A stretch of DNA of 8,901 nt from Rhizobiaceae bacterium (GTDB taxonomy: Bacteria; Pseudomonadota; Alphaproteobacteria; Rhizobiales; Rhizobiaceae), in the NCBI GenBank assembly GCA_028865845.1, contig JAGWJK010000125.1, positions 1 to 8,901 on the forward strand. The letters run 5' to 3'. The translations under genes and the position numbers were made by a program. Position 1 is the stretch's first letter. Each line of letters opens with the position of its first letter. Shown here in pieces: positions 8,558 through 8,901 of this stretch. A model generated the notes under the pieces. The model was not told the DNA's origin. It was given only the letters and a program-made list of their open reading frames with translations, and did not search any database.

Positions 8558-8901
8558 ATGCGCTACGCCATTTGCTTCACGCCGTCCGCGAGCGATCCGC
8601 TGACGCTCGTGGCCGCAAACTGGCTCGGTCGCAATGTCTATTCCGGCGAGATGGTCGATCCTCCCGCGGTACGCGGCCTGGGTATTCACGAAATCGCCTT
8701 CCATACGGCCGTGCCGAGGCGTTACGGTTTCAACGGCACGTTGAAAGCGCCGTTCCGCTTGGCGGAAGGTATGTCGGAGGCGGGCCTGCTGCGCGATCTC
8801 ATGCGCTTTTCCGGCACGATCGCGCCATTCGAGATTTCACGGCTCGAGGTGGCGCGTCTCGGCAGCGCTTTCGGCCTGGTGCCGTCGCAGCCTTGCCAGC
8901 A
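8558..8901 (+). CDS. DUF1045 family protein (2H-phosphoesterase-like), 5' part only
   Basis: 114 complete codons are visible and the gene runs off the right edge. The N-terminus MRYAICFTPSASDPL, the WLGRN segment (22-26) and RYGFNGTLKAPFRL (55-68) match DUF1045 proteins, which are often found in phosphonate-utilisation (phn) clusters and are related to the 2H phosphoesterases. The family motif at the first active-site position is normally H-x-T-L (YGFHATLK...). Here it is N-G-T-L, with Asn59 (AAC, 8732-8734) in place of His, so this copy may be catalytically altered. The second HxT motif would lie beyond the window. The start is ATG at 8558, behind the strong GGAGGAAGG (8545-8553). No phn gene is visible upstream; the neighbour is the FAD oxidoreductase, 105 bases away. 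The biochemical role of the family is not firmly established. Confidence 0.85.
   Translation, partial: MRYAICFTPSASDPLTLVAANWLGRNVYSGEMVDPPAVRGLGIHEIAFHTAVPRRYGFNGTLKAPFRLAEGMSEAGLLRDLMRFSGTIAPFEISRLEVARLGSAFGLVPSQPCQ

Overview
The window looks like chromosomal DNA of an alphaproteobacterium of the Rhizobiales, most likely the Rhizobium/Agrobacterium/Sinorhizobium group. The grounds are high G+C with strong third-position bias in every gene, a PAS-rich hybrid histidine kinase, an MttB-like methyltransferase without pyrrolysine, free-standing MnmD, a DUF1045 protein, frequent TTG starts and a consensus CtrA-type site. I see no insertion sequence, phage gene, CRISPR array, tRNA or rRNA, so this reads as a core or stable region.

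Layout, left to right. (1) The 5' part of an RhlE-like DEAD-box RNA helicase lies on the minus strand, cut by the window edge and started by TTG. It is followed by about 300 bases of non-coding leader and promoter DNA with several palindromes and a repeated 10-mer. (2) A small exported glycine/tyrosine-rich protein lies on the minus strand with its own intrinsic terminator. (3) A 528-residue MttB/MtgB-family methyltransferase lies on the minus strand, with no corrinoid-protein partner visible. (4) A divergent intergenic region of 213 bases holds a perfect TTAA-N7-TTAA site. (5) A 1085-residue soluble hybrid sensor kinase on the plus strand has four PAS-like domains, HisKA, HATPase and two receiver domains. 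(6) mnmD (minus) and a FAD-dependent DAO-family oxidoreductase (plus) follow. (7) The start of a DUF1045 (2H-phosphoesterase-like) gene runs off the right edge.

Functional links. The two genes in block 6 correspond to the two halves of enterobacterial MnmC, which completes mnm5(s2)U at the tRNA wobble position. They are separate here and diverge from a single CATG, so their start codons overlap. The other end of mnmD shares a TTAA with the kinase stop codon, so mnmD has no intergenic DNA on either side. The kinase, with the CtrA-type site 60 bases upstream of its start, may belong to the cell-cycle regulon. The helicase, the small exported protein and the MttB-like enzyme appear to be independent transcription units.

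The least ordinary points are the CtrA-type site, the split and divergent MnmC-like pair, the His-to-Asn change in the DUF1045 catalytic motif, and the palindrome cluster upstream of the helicase. I did not find a clearly new multi-gene system.
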